Positions 29,240 to 36,668 of a stretch of DNA of 64,000 nt are shown here, piece by piece. Numbering within the stretch: position 1 is the stretch's first letter; each line of letters starts with the position of its first letter. The stretch lies in the NCBI RefSeq assembly GCF_012103215.1, contig NZ_JAAVNE010000004.1:115118-179117 (forward strand), given 5' to 3'. The stretch comes from Falsiroseomonas selenitidurans (GTDB lineage Bacteria; Pseudomonadota; Alphaproteobacteria; Acetobacterales; Acetobacteraceae). Both the position numbers and the translations under genes were made by a program. Under the pieces are notes generated by a model, which was not told the DNA's origin, did no database searches, and saw only the letters and a list, made by a program, of their open reading frames with translations.

Positions 29240-30232
29240 TCAGATCTTGTGGGCTTCCAGCGTGGCCGGGTGGAACAGTTCCTCCGGCGCCAGAAGGCGG
29301 CTCGAAAGGCCCTGGGCGTGGTGGTGGCGCAGGAACCATTCGAAGACATGGCGGTTGGCCGCCAGGCCGTAGGAGAAGAAATCCTCCCCCATCAGGCGCC
29401 GCGCGGCGCGCAGGTTCTCCTCCACGAAGGGCAGCGTCACCTTGGTGGCGGAGGTGTCGGCGAGCTTCGCGAGCGCCACGGCCTTGGATCTCTCGAAGGC
29501 CTTCTGCACCGCCCCGGGCAGCCAGGGGTGGCGTTCCGCCAGGCTCCTGCGGATGCCGAGCACATGCATGACCGGGAAGATGCGGGTCTTGGCGAACCAG
29601 TCCCGGGCCGTGGCGGTCGGATCGGGGAACAGCCAGTCGATCTTGGGGTCGCCGCGCTCGAAGCAGGAGGGCGCGCGGGGTCCCATCACGCCGTCCAGCT
29701 CGCCGGCGGCGAGCATGCCGGAGATGGTGGCCCCTTCCGGCGCGTTCTCGATCACCACGCCGGGGGGCAGGTTGAGGGAGATCTTCTCCACCCGCCCGGG
29801 CGTGTCGTAGCCGCCACGCACCCAGGTGATCTCGGCGGGGCGGACGCCGTACTCCTCCTCCAGGATCGCGCGTGCCCAGACATTCGCGGTCAGCTGGTAC
29901 TCCGGGATGCCGATGCGCCGGCCGCGCAGATCCGCGGGCGTTGCAATGCCCCGATCGGTCCGCACCACGATGCAGGTATGGCGGAAGGCGCGGGAGGGAA
30001 ACACCGGCACGGCGATGTAGGGCGAATCCCCCTTCGCCACGCGCACGGCGTAGGAGGACAAGGACAATTCGCAGATGTCGAAGGCCTCGTGCCGGAAGGC
30101 GCGGAAGAAGATCTCCTCCGGCTCCAGCAGCATGAACTGCGGATCGACGGCGTCGATCTGCACCTCGCCATCCACCAGGGGCCGCATGCGGTCATAGGGG
30201 CCGATGGCGATGGAAAGCTGAAGCTTGGCCAC
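29240..30232 (-). CDS. pht5: 4,5-dihydroxyphthalate decarboxylase-like protein
   Basis: Protein of 330 residues of the dihydroxyphthalate decarboxylase family, which shares the periplasmic-binding fold but has no leader here. Typical segments are YDRMRPLVDGEVQIDAVDP, FDICELSLSSYAVRVAKGDSPYIAVPVFPSRAFRH and GIPEYQLTANVWARAILEEEYGV. It would convert 4,5-dihydroxyphthalate to protocatechuate. It begins three bases after the Rieske gene stop, so the two are one operon. Family members outside phthalate clusters are sometimes only annotated as binding proteins, so the activity rests on context. Confidence 0.82.
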   Translation of the reverse strand: MAKLQLSIAIGPYDRMRPLVDGEVQIDAVDPQFMLLEPEEIFFRAFRHEAFDICELSLSSYAVRVAKGDSPYIAVPVFPSRAFRHTCIVVRTDRGIATPADLRGRRIGIPEYQLTANVWARAILEEEYGVRPAEITWVRGGYDTPGRVEKISLNLPPGVVIENAPEGATISGMLAAGELDGVMGPRAPSCFERGDPKIDWLFPDPTATARDWFAKTRIFPVMHVLGIRRSLAERHPWLPGAVQKAFERSKAVALAKLADTSATKVTLPFVEENLRAARRLMGEDFFSYGLAANRHVFEWFLRHHHAQGLSSRLLAPEELFHPATLEAHKI

Positions 30233-30235
30233 GTT

Positions 30236-31549
30236 CTATTCCGCCGCGATCGAGGACGGGGCATCGACGAACAGGCTGCGCTCCATCGCCGTCGTGCCGA
30301 AGCTGCGCCAGTCGGTGGTCTTGGGCACCACACCCTCGAAGGAGGAAATGTCCTTCAGCGGCACGCGCGGCTCGGTGCGGCCCAGCGCCGGGGCGCCCTC
30401 GGCCAGTGCGCGCGCCGCCTCGATCATCAGGCGGCGCCACTGCACGATGGCGACGTCGCTGGCGCCGAGGCGCTCGCTGGTGCGGTCGGCGATGGGGCCC
30501 ATGCTCTCCCACATCGCCATGTCCTGCGCCGGGATGCCCTTGATGCCGGTGAAATTGCCCAGCGCCATCAGCCTGCGGTCCTGGCCGTAGTCATTCTCCC
30601 GCACCCGCTTCTTGTTCCAATCGGCGTCCACGTCGATGCCCGGCTGCAACGCGAGAAACTTCCGCCAATCCTCGGTGGAGGGAACGTCCGGCCCTTCCCC
30701 CCAGGCCATGAAATAGAACCAGGAATGGTGGTCGTCGATCGGCACGGTCACCTGCGCCACGTTGTAGCTGGCATTGGGCGGGATCAGGCAGGTGAGCGGG
30801 GCGACGAAGGTGGTGATGCGGACGTAGTCATGGGTCGCCGCCTGGGCGATCGGCCGGCGGATGGCGGCGTAGCGGAAGCCGTAGGAGGTGAGCTGCACCT
30901 GCAGCTTCGGCGCCTTGTCCGTGGAAGGCCGGGTCCAGTTCTTCGCATTCGCCCCGGCGCGGCCGACGCGGGCCGGCACCATGTCCGAGGAATGGAGGGA
31001 GGAGGAATGCGCGCTGTCGATCTGCCCCTCGACGATCTGCGCCCAGTTGCAGGGCACCATGGTCTTGCCGATTGCCACCCGCGTGTCCGGCGTCGGCGCG
31101 AAGGGCGGCGGCTCGAAGGCCGGCATGTCCGCGCGGTCGCCGAGGAAGGCCCAGACGAAGCCGCCGGCTTCCTCCACCGGGAAGGAGGGGTGCTTGATCT
31201 TTGCCGCGGCGCAGGCTTCCGGCGGTTCGGAGGGCATCTCCAGCAGATTGCCCTCCACGTCGATCTTCCAGCCATGATACAGGCAGCGCAGGCCACCTTC
31301 CTCGTTGCGGCCGTAGTAGAGCGAGGCCTTGCGGTGCGGGCAGGCTTCCGCCACCAGGCCCAGCCTTCCCTCGCTGTCGCGGAAGGCCACCAGCTTCTCG
31401 CCCAGCACCTGGACCCGCACCGGCTTGCCGTCCGGCTCCTCCACCTCCTCGGACAGGCAGACGGGCAGCCAATGGGCGCGCAGCAGGCGACCCATCGGCG
31501 CGTCGCCAGTGACACGGCAGAGCAGCTCGTTCTCCGCATGGGTGAGCAT
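30236..31549 (-). CDS. pht3: Rieske oxygenase, phthalate 4,5-dioxygenase type
   Basis: Oxygenase subunit, 437 residues, matching phthalate 4,5-dioxygenase in length. The Rieske cluster ligands are C70-x-H72 and C89-x2-H92 (ACPHRKASLYYG ... CLYHGW). The mononuclear iron site is D178-x2-H181-x4-H186 (IDSAHSSSLHSSD). A GGGGAGG ribosome site precedes ATG 31549. It is divergent from its reductase, with a palindrome in its promoter. Other aromatic carboxylates are possible substrates, but the decarboxylase and dihydrodiol dehydrogenase beside it favour phthalate. Confidence 0.87.
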   Translation of the reverse strand: MLTHAENELLCRVTGDAPMGRLLRAHWLPVCLSEEVEEPDGKPVRVQVLGEKLVAFRDSEGRLGLVAEACPHRKASLYYGRNEEGGLRCLYHGWKIDVEGNLLEMPSEPPEACAAAKIKHPSFPVEEAGGFVWAFLGDRADMPAFEPPPFAPTPDTRVAIGKTMVPCNWAQIVEGQIDSAHSSSLHSSDMVPARVGRAGANAKNWTRPSTDKAPKLQVQLTSYGFRYAAIRRPIAQAATHDYVRITTFVAPLTCLIPPNASYNVAQVTVPIDDHHSWFYFMAWGEGPDVPSTEDWRKFLALQPGIDVDADWNKKRVRENDYGQDRRLMALGNFTGIKGIPAQDMAMWESMGPIADRTSERLGASDVAIVQWRRLMIEAARALAEGAPALGRTEPRVPLKDISSFEGVVPKTTDWRSFGTTAMERSLFVDAPSSIAAE

Positions 31550-31569
31550 GGACGATCCTCCCCGGATTG

Positions 31570-31583
31570 CTTAGGGGCCTAAG
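31570..31583. promoter_or_regulatory. Palindromic operator 1 (CTTAGG-GG-CCTAAG)
   Basis: A perfect 6+2+6 inverted repeat lies 21 bases upstream of the Rieske start. Its left-directed promoter candidate (TGGACA at 31611-31606, 17 bases, CATATC at 31588-31583) ends in the palindrome. The same core is repeated 60 bases away at 31631-31642. This size and symmetry suit a MarR-type dimer, and a MarR gene lies in this cluster at 34195-34695. Confidence 0.65.
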
Positions 31584-31616
31584 ATATGCGGCGAGCTTCC
31601 GAGACTGTCCAGGGTG

Positions 31617-31645
31617 TTGACGCTGAATCATTAGGTTCCTAAGTA
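31617..31645 (+). promoter_or_regulatory. Candidate -35/-10 promoter for the reductase gene
   Basis: TTGACG (31617-31622) and TAAGTA (31640-31645) are separated by 17 bases. Operator 2 occupies the spacer and overlaps the -10. Bound repressor would block RNA polymerase. The -35 is near consensus and the -10 is weak, which suits an activated or derepressed promoter. Motif-level inference only. Confidence 0.4.
31631..31642. promoter_or_regulatory. Palindromic operator 2 (TTAGG-TT-CCTAA)
   Basis: The second copy of the TTAGG-N2-CCTAA palindrome is centred exactly 60 bases from operator 1, 29 bases before the reductase start. The flanking sixth base pair of operator 1 is not kept here. One copy per divergent promoter implies joint control of oxygenase and reductase. 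Confidence 0.65.
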
Positions 31646-31671
31646 TTTTCAGGGCGCAGGGAGGTTGGGTG

Positions 31672-32634
31672 ATGACGGAGGAGTTCAGGCCGCTCCGCGT
31701 GCTGGCGGTGGAGCGCATCGCGGCGTCCATCTTCCGCTTCGACCTAGCCGACCCGGCGGGCGCGCCCCTGCCCGGCTTCACCGCCGGCGCGCATCTGCGG
31801 TTGCAGGTGCCCGGCGGGCTGGAACGGCGCTACTCACTGTGCTCGGACCCGGGGGAGACGGCGCAGTATGCCATCGCGGTGAAGCGGGAGGAGGCCGGCC
31901 AGGGCGGGTCCCGCCGCCTGTGCGACCAGGTGAAGCCGGGGGACCTGCTGCCCTGCACCGCGCCGCGCAACGACTTCCCGCTGGAGGGCCGCCCCGTCTC
32001 GCGCCTGTTCATCGCCGGCGGCATCGGCATCACCCCGATCATGGCGATGATCCGGCACATGCAGGCGGAAGGCGGGCCGCCCTGGAAGCTCTGCTACCTG
32101 ACGCGGTCGCCGGCCGAGACCGCCTTCCTGGCGGAACTCCAGGCGCCGGAATGCCGCGGCAAGGTGCAGATCCATCATGATGGCGGCGACCCGGCGCGGG
32201 CCTTCGATTTGTGGCCGCTGCTGGAACAGCCGAAGGGCCGGCACATCCATTGCTGCGGGCCGCGCGGGCTGATGCAGGCGGTGCGCGACATGACCGGCCA
32301 CTGGTCCGCCGCCGCCGTGCATTTCGAGGATTTCTCGGCCGGCACCGGCCAGAAGCGGGCGGAGGATGCGCCCTTCCTCGCCCGGCTGGCGCGGTCCGGC
32401 GCGGAGGTTCCGGTGCCGGCCGATGTCACGCTGCTGGCCGCACTGAATGCGGCGGGCCAGGCGGTGCCGTTTTCCTGCGAAAGCGGCACCTGCGGGTCCT
32501 GCCGCACCGGGCTGGTTGCCGGGGAGGTGGACCATCGCGACCTGGTGCTGATGGAGCATGAGAAGGCCATGGCGATCATGCCCTGCGTGTCCCGCGCCGC
32601 GCCGGGCTGCGCGACGCTGGTGCTGGACCTGTGA
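31672..32634 (+). CDS. pht2: Phthalate dioxygenase reductase-type flavoprotein
   Basis: Electron-transfer partner of the Rieske oxygenase, 320 residues, with domains in the order FMN-binding, NAD-binding, 2Fe-2S ferredoxin. RRYSL (residues 52-56) is the flavin-binding motif, GGIGITP the nucleotide region, and C269, C274, C277 and C305 ligate the C-terminal plant-type cluster (CESGTCGSC). ATG 31672 follows GGGAGG by seven bases; a GTG three bases earlier is less likely. The stop overlaps the GTG of the dehydrogenase by four bases. Confidence 0.87.
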   Translation: MTEEFRPLRVLAVERIAASIFRFDLADPAGAPLPGFTAGAHLRLQVPGGLERRYSLCSDPGETAQYAIAVKREEAGQGGSRRLCDQVKPGDLLPCTAPRNDFPLEGRPVSRLFIAGGIGITPIMAMIRHMQAEGGPPWKLCYLTRSPAETAFLAELQAPECRGKVQIHHDGGDPARAFDLWPLLEQPKGRHIHCCGPRGLMQAVRDMTGHWSAAAVHFEDFSAGTGQKRAEDAPFLARLARSGAEVPVPADVTLLAALNAAGQAVPFSCESGTCGSCRTGLVAGEVDHRDLVLMEHEKAMAIMPCVSRAAPGCATLVLDL

Positions 32635-33857
32635 GGCCGGAACCGGAGCTGGACCTGCGGCCGCCGCGGAGGCTGCGCCTGGGCGTGGCCGGGCTGGGCC
32701 GCGCCTTCATGCTGATGCTGCCCACCCTGGCGCACCACCCGCGGGTGCAGATCGTGGCCTGCGCCGATCCGCGGCCGGAGGCGCGGATCCGCTTCACCGC
32801 GGATTTCGATGCGCCCGCTTTTGCCGATTTCGGCGCGCTCTGCGACGACCCGCGGGTGGAGGCGATCTACCTGGCCACGCCGCACCAGTTCCACGCCGCC
32901 CAGGTGGCGCGGGCGGCCTCGGCCGGCAGGCACATCCTGGTGGAGAAGCCGCTGGCGGTGACGCTGGCGGAGGCGGCTTCCATGGTGGAGCGCGCCCGGG
33001 CGGCGGGCGTGCATCTGATGGTCGGGCACAGCCACGCGCAGGACGGGCCGGTGCAGACCGCGCGGCGGATGATCGCGGGCGGCGAGGTCGGCGCGGTGCG
33101 CCTGATCACCGCCGCCAACTTCACGGATTTCCTCTATCGCCCGCGGCGGGTGGAGGAGCTGGACACGGCGCAGGGCGGCGGCGTGGTGTTCAGCCAGGGC
33201 GCGCACCAGGTGGATGTGGTGCGGCTGCTCGGCGGCGGCCGGGTGCGCCGCCTGCGCGCCCTGACCGGCGCCTGGGACCCGGCCCGGCCGACGGAAGGCG
33301 CCTACACCGCGCTGCTGGAATTCGAGGACGGGGCCGCCGCCAGCCTGACCTATTCCGGCTATGGCCGCTTCGACAGCGACGTCTTCCTCGACTGGGTGGG
33401 GGAGATGGGCCTGCGCAAGGACCCCACCCGCCACGGCCTGGCCCGCGCGGCCCTGGCCGGGGTGGCGGATGCGGCGGCGGAGGCGGCGCTGAAGACCAAC
33501 CGCGGCTACGGCGCCCCCGGCCAGCCACCGGGCCTGCCGCCCGTCAGCCCGCCCGAATTCCACAACCAGTTCGGCCTGGTGATCGCCTGCTGCGAGAAGG
33601 CCGATCTGCGCCTGACGGCGGAAGGCGTGGAACTGCATGGCGACGACCGCCGCCTGCTGCGCCGCACCCCCCTGCCCGACCTGCCGCGCGCGGAGGTGCT
33701 GGACGCCTTCTGTGCCGCCGTGCTGGATGGCGCCCGCCCGGTGCTGGATGGCGCCTGGGGCATGGCGACGCTGGAGGTCTGCCTCGCCATCCTGCAATCC
33801 GCCCGCGAGGGCCGGGAGATCGCGCTGCACCACCAGGTGGCGCCGGAGGGATTTTGA
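32631..33857 (+). CDS. pht4: Gfo/Idh/MocA dehydrogenase, phthalate cis-dihydrodiol dehydrogenase type
   Basis: NAD(P)-dependent oxidoreductase, 408 residues. The Rossmann motif LGVAGLGRAFMLMLP is followed by AIYLATPHQFHAAQV and the catalytic HILVEKPLAVTLAEA segment with the Glu-Lys-Pro motif. The GTG start at 32631 overlaps the reductase stop. In known phthalate pathways a member of this family oxidises 4,5-dihydro-4,5-dihydroxyphthalate, which fits between the dioxygenase and decarboxylase here. The family is broad, so the assignment leans on the neighbours. Confidence 0.82.
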   Translation: MRPEPELDLRPPRRLRLGVAGLGRAFMLMLPTLAHHPRVQIVACADPRPEARIRFTADFDAPAFADFGALCDDPRVEAIYLATPHQFHAAQVARAASAGRHILVEKPLAVTLAEAASMVERARAAGVHLMVGHSHAQDGPVQTARRMIAGGEVGAVRLITAANFTDFLYRPRRVEELDTAQGGGVVFSQGAHQVDVVRLLGGGRVRRLRALTGAWDPARPTEGAYTALLEFEDGAAASLTYSGYGRFDSDVFLDWVGEMGLRKDPTRHGLARAALAGVADAAAEAALKTNRGYGAPGQPPGLPPVSPPEFHNQFGLVIACCEKADLRLTAEGVELHGDDRRLLRRTPLPDLPRAEVLDAFCAAVLDGARPVLDGAWGMATLEVCLAILQSAREGREIALHHQVAPEGF

Positions 33858-33860
33858 AGC

Positions 33861-34049
33861 ATGCCCACGCTCCGCATCGAGGCCCAGCGGGATGCAGCCA
33901 CCGGCCTGTTCTTCCTGGAGGTCTTCCTGCCCGCCGGCTCGGACACGCCCTTCATCAGCACCGCGCCCCGCTACAGCAGCGCGGCGGCCGCGGAGCAGGA
34001 CCTGATCGCCACCCTGACCGCGGCGGCCAACCGGCCCCGCAGGGCATGA
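33861..34049 (+). CDS. Small hypothetical protein, 62 residues
   Basis: Begins at ATG 33861, three bases after the dehydrogenase stop, with GGAGGG ten bases upstream. The sequence starts MPTLRIEAQRDAATGLFFLEVF and has an amphipathic beta-like first half and an Ala-rich helical second half with no Cys, signal or membrane segment. Function not recognised. Its tight spacing suggests it belongs to the phthalate operon. Confidence 0.6.
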   Translation: MPTLRIEAQRDAATGLFFLEVFLPAGSDTPFISTAPRYSSAAAAEQDLIATLTAAANRPRRA

Positions 34050-34194
34050 CAATTGCCTCGTCCGGTCCTGACCTGCGGGCGCCGGCAGGCGGCCGAGGCC
34101 GCGAATGCGGCCCGCGGCTGGTGCCGCGAAGCCGAGCGCCGGAGGCGCGCTGGCGTCTGAAGCATGGCGTGCGTCAGCACGTCAGGGGCACGGA

Positions 34195-34695
34195 ATGAGG
34201 GGCCGCGAATCGCCGCTGCCCTTCGACCAGAGCCTCGGCTACCTGGTGCGGGACCTGAACCGCGCCATCCAGCGCGGCCTGCAGGCGCGCATCCAGCCCA
34301 GCGGCGTGACGCTGGGCGCCTGGTATTTCCTGCGCGTGCTGTGGGAGGAGGAGAGCCTGACGCAGCGCGAACTCGCCGGCCGCATCGGCATGCAGGAACC
34401 CACCGCCGTCATCGCGCTGCGCGGGATGGAGGAAGCCGGCTGGATCACGCGGGAACGCAATGCGCAGGACCGGCGCAAGGTGCATATCAGCCTGACGGAC
34501 CAGGGCCGCGCGCTGCGCGACACGCTGCTGCCGGAAGCCAAGGCGGTGATCGCCCAGGCGCTGGATGGCATGACGCCGGCGGAGGCGGAGGTGCTGCTGG
34601 CCCTGCTGCGCCGGGCGCGGGCCAATCTGGCGGAACCGCCTATGCCGCTTCCGGAAGCCCCAGCCAGGCAGCAGCGGCGGCCACGCAGCGGCTGA
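34195..34695 (+). CDS. MarR-family transcriptional regulator
   Basis: Winged-helix repressor of 166 residues. The central domain LTQRELAGRIGMQEPTAVIALRGMEEAGWITRERNAQDRRKVHISLTDQG is the MarR helix-turn-helix and wing. ATG 34195 has AGGGG about seven bases upstream. It lies at the end of the rightward phthalate genes and is the obvious candidate to bind the twin palindromes at 31570 and 31631, probably relieved by an aromatic acid. The last 18 or so residues (Pro/Arg-rich) are encoded in sequence antisense to the convergent gene. Confidence 0.9.
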   Translation: MRGRESPLPFDQSLGYLVRDLNRAIQRGLQARIQPSGVTLGAWYFLRVLWEEESLTQRELAGRIGMQEPTAVIALRGMEEAGWITRERNAQDRRKVHISLTDQGRALRDTLLPEAKAVIAQALDGMTPAEAEVLLALLRRARANLAEPPMPLPEAPARQQRRPRSG

Positions 34696-35206
34696 ACACG
34701 TCCAGCGAATCGAAGGGCAGGTCGGCGCCACCCTCCGGCAGGAACACCGGCAGCCCGGTGCGGTGCGCCACCGCGCCCGGGATCATCAGGTTGTCCGGCA
34801 GGCCGAAGCCGCCCACCGTCAGCCCCGGCATCGGGTCCGGCACCCGGTCCAGCAGGGCCGCGCTGCGCGCCGCGAAGGGCGTGGCGCTGTTGGAATAGGC
34901 GAAGATGGGCAGGCCGCGGCCGAGGAACCAGCCCAGCTCCACCAGCGTGCCGGCATCGGCGGAGGCGCCGCGGAAGGGGGTGAGGTTGGCGATGACCAGA
35001 TCGGCGCGCTGCATCATCGCCAGGTCCTTGGCGAAGATCACCCGCCAGGCCTCTGCCTCCGGCATCGCGGCCAGGGAGGCCACGTCCTCGTTCAGCGGCG
35101 GCAGGGCGGTGATGCCGTGGCGGGCGCAGAGCGCCGTCCTGCGCGCGGCCTGGGCCGGCGCATCGGGCAGGAAGACATCGGGACCGGCGAGATAGGCGAG
35201 TGGCAT
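34640..35206 (-). CDS. Nucleoside 2-deoxyribosyltransferase-like protein
   Basis: Protein of 188 residues resembling the nucleoside 2-deoxyribosyltransferase/DUF4406 fold. MPLAYLAGPDVFLPDA is the typical nucleotide-binding start, ADLVIANLTPFRGASADAGTLVELGWFLG carries the Asp/Glu pair of the active site, and PIFAYSN follows. The family transfers deoxyribose between bases or hydrolyses nucleotides. It is divergent from the Mo-hydroxylase genes and overlaps the MarR gene tail by 56 bases. Confidence 0.8.
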   Translation of the reverse strand: MPLAYLAGPDVFLPDAPAQAARRTALCARHGITALPPLNEDVASLAAMPEAEAWRVIFAKDLAMMQRADLVIANLTPFRGASADAGTLVELGWFLGRGLPIFAYSNSATPFAARSAALLDRVPDPMPGLTVGGFGLPDNLMIPGAVAHRTGLPVFLPEGGADLPFDSLDVFSRCVAAAAAWLGLPEAA

Positions 35207-35253
35207 GGCGGCAAGCTGACCATGCGGCGCGCAGCCTGCGCAAGCCGCGGGCA

Positions 35254-35279
35254 GGCGCCGCCCGGCCTGGGGCGGCGCC
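35254..35279. repeat. Perfect 10-bp inverted repeat in a divergent promoter region
   Basis: GGCGCCGCCC (35254-35263) and GGGCGGCGCC (35270-35279) form a perfect 10-bp stem with a six-base loop. It lies between the deoxyribosyltransferase-like gene and the Mo-hydroxylase operon, 65 bases before the latter. It could be an operator or a 5'-UTR hairpin. Confidence 0.4.
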
Positions 35280-35343
35280 ACGGAAATCGGCTCTGGCCCG
35301 CAACGGGGGGCTTCTGGCAGGTTCGCGCCATGAGGATTCCGAT

Positions 35344-36213
35344 TTGAAGCCGGCCGCCTTCGACTGGCACGCCCCCACCCTGCTGGCGGAGGCGCTGGCG
35401 CTGAAGGCCGGCCACGGGGAGGCCGCGCGCTTCCTCGCCGGCGGGCAGTCGCTGGTGCCGGCGATGAACTTCCGCGTGGCGCAGCCGGCGGTGCTGATCG
35501 ACCTGAACCGCGTCGCTGTGCTGGACCATCTGGGCTTCGAGGAAGATGGCACGCTGGCGATCGGCGCGCTCTGCCGCTACCGCCGGCTGGAGCGGGACGC
35601 CGAGGTGGCGCGCCGCCTGCCCCTGCTGGCAGAGGCGCTGGCCGAGGTTGCCCACCCGCAGATCCGCACCCGCGGCACGCTGGGCGGCAATCTGTGCCAT
35701 GCCGACCCGGCCAGCGAGATGCCGGCGGTGATGCTGGCGCTGGAAGCGCGCCTGGTGCTGCGCCGCGCCGGCGGGATTCGGCAGGTGGCGGCGGCGGAAT
35801 TCTTCCTCGGCCCGCTCGCCACCGCGCTGGCGGAGGATGAGATGCTGGCCGAGATCCGCATCCCGCCGCTGCCCCCTGGCAGCGGGACCGCCTTCCTCGA
35901 AGTCGCGCGGCGGCGCGGCGACTATGCGATGATGGGGGTGGCGGTGGTGCTGCGGCGCGGGCCGGACGGGCGCTGCGACCTGGCGCGGATCGCGCTGTGC
36001 AGCGCCGGCCCCACCCCCATGGCCGCCCCGCGCGCCGCCGCCGCGCTGCTGGGCCAGGCGCTGGAGCCCGCCGCCTTCGCCGCCGCCGCGGCACTTGCGG
36101 TGCAGGAGATCGCGCCGATGGGCAGCGTCCAGGCCTCCCCCGCCTATCAGCGACATCTCGCCGGCGTGCTGCTGCCCCGCGCCCTGGCCCGGGCGGCGGA
36201 GCGCGCGGCATGA
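35344..36213 (+). CDS. Molybdenum hydroxylase FAD subunit (CoxM type)
   Basis: Medium subunit of the xanthine-oxidase family, 289 residues. The FAD-binding motifs AGGQSLVPAMNFR and TLGGNLCHADPASEMPA are present. Translation probably starts at TTG 35344, whose TTGA overlaps the stop of a five-codon reading frame (MRIPI, 35330-35347). There is no ATG in this frame before residue 39. It overlaps the 2Fe-2S subunit gene by four bases. It carries electrons from the Fe-S clusters to NAD or another acceptor. Confidence 0.88.
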   Translation: MKPAAFDWHAPTLLAEALALKAGHGEAARFLAGGQSLVPAMNFRVAQPAVLIDLNRVAVLDHLGFEEDGTLAIGALCRYRRLERDAEVARRLPLLAEALAEVAHPQIRTRGTLGGNLCHADPASEMPAVMLALEARLVLRRAGGIRQVAAAEFFLGPLATALAEDEMLAEIRIPPLPPGSGTAFLEVARRRGDYAMMGVAVVLRRGPDGRCDLARIALCSAGPTPMAAPRAAAALLGQALEPAAFAAAAALAVQEIAPMGSVQASPAYQRHLAGVLLPRALARAAERAA

Positions 36214-36668
36214 AGATCACCCTGCGCGTGAACGGCACCGATCATGTGCGGGAGGTGGAGCCGCGCCTGCTGCTGAGCGACTTCCTGCGCCACGAGATCG
36301 GCCTGACCGGCACGCATGTCGGCTGCGAGCACGGCGTCTGCGGCGCCTGCACCATCCTGTGGGATGGCGAACCCGCGCGCGCCTGCCTGGCCTTCGCGGT
36401 ACAGGCGGAGGGGCACGAGATCCGCACCGTCGAGAGCCTCTCGCCCGGCCCGGGCCGGCTCGACGCCCTGCAGCAGGCCTTCCAGGACAGCCATGCCCTG
36501 CAATGCGGCTACTGCACGCCCGGCATCCTGATGACCCTGACCGCCTTCCTGGCGGAGAACCCCCACCCCGACGAGGCCGCGGTGCGGGAGGCGCTGTCCG
36601 GCAATCTCTGCCGCTGCACCGGCTACCAGCACATCGTCGATGCCGTGCTGCGGGTTGCCGCCGCATGA
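36210..36668 (+). CDS. Molybdenum hydroxylase 2Fe-2S subunit (CoxS type)
   Basis: Small subunit, 152 residues, with two 2Fe-2S clusters. The N-terminal plant-type cluster has C39, C44, C47 and C59 (GCEHGVCGACTILWDG ... RAC). The C-terminal four-helix cluster has the CGYCTPG and GNLCRCTGY motifs. Four-base overlaps at both ends link it to the FAD and Mo subunit genes (order M-S-L). Confidence 0.93.
   Translation: MKITLRVNGTDHVREVEPRLLLSDFLRHEIGLTGTHVGCEHGVCGACTILWDGEPARACLAFAVQAEGHEIRTVESLSPGPGRLDALQQAFQDSHALQCGYCTPGILMTLTAFLAENPHPDEAAVREALSGNLCRCTGYQHIVDAVLRVAAA

Noticed and set aside
27479..31582. Open frame of 1367 codons on the + strand across the permease, decarboxylase and oxygenase genes
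   Set aside because: It is exactly antisense to three well-supported genes, is His/Arg/Gly-rich without domains, and arises from high GC at third positions.
34168..34181. CGTGC-N4-GCACG inverted repeat before the MarR gene as an autoregulatory site
   Set aside because: It differs from the TTAGG-N2-CCTAA palindromes of the cluster and five-base arms are expected by chance at this GC content.
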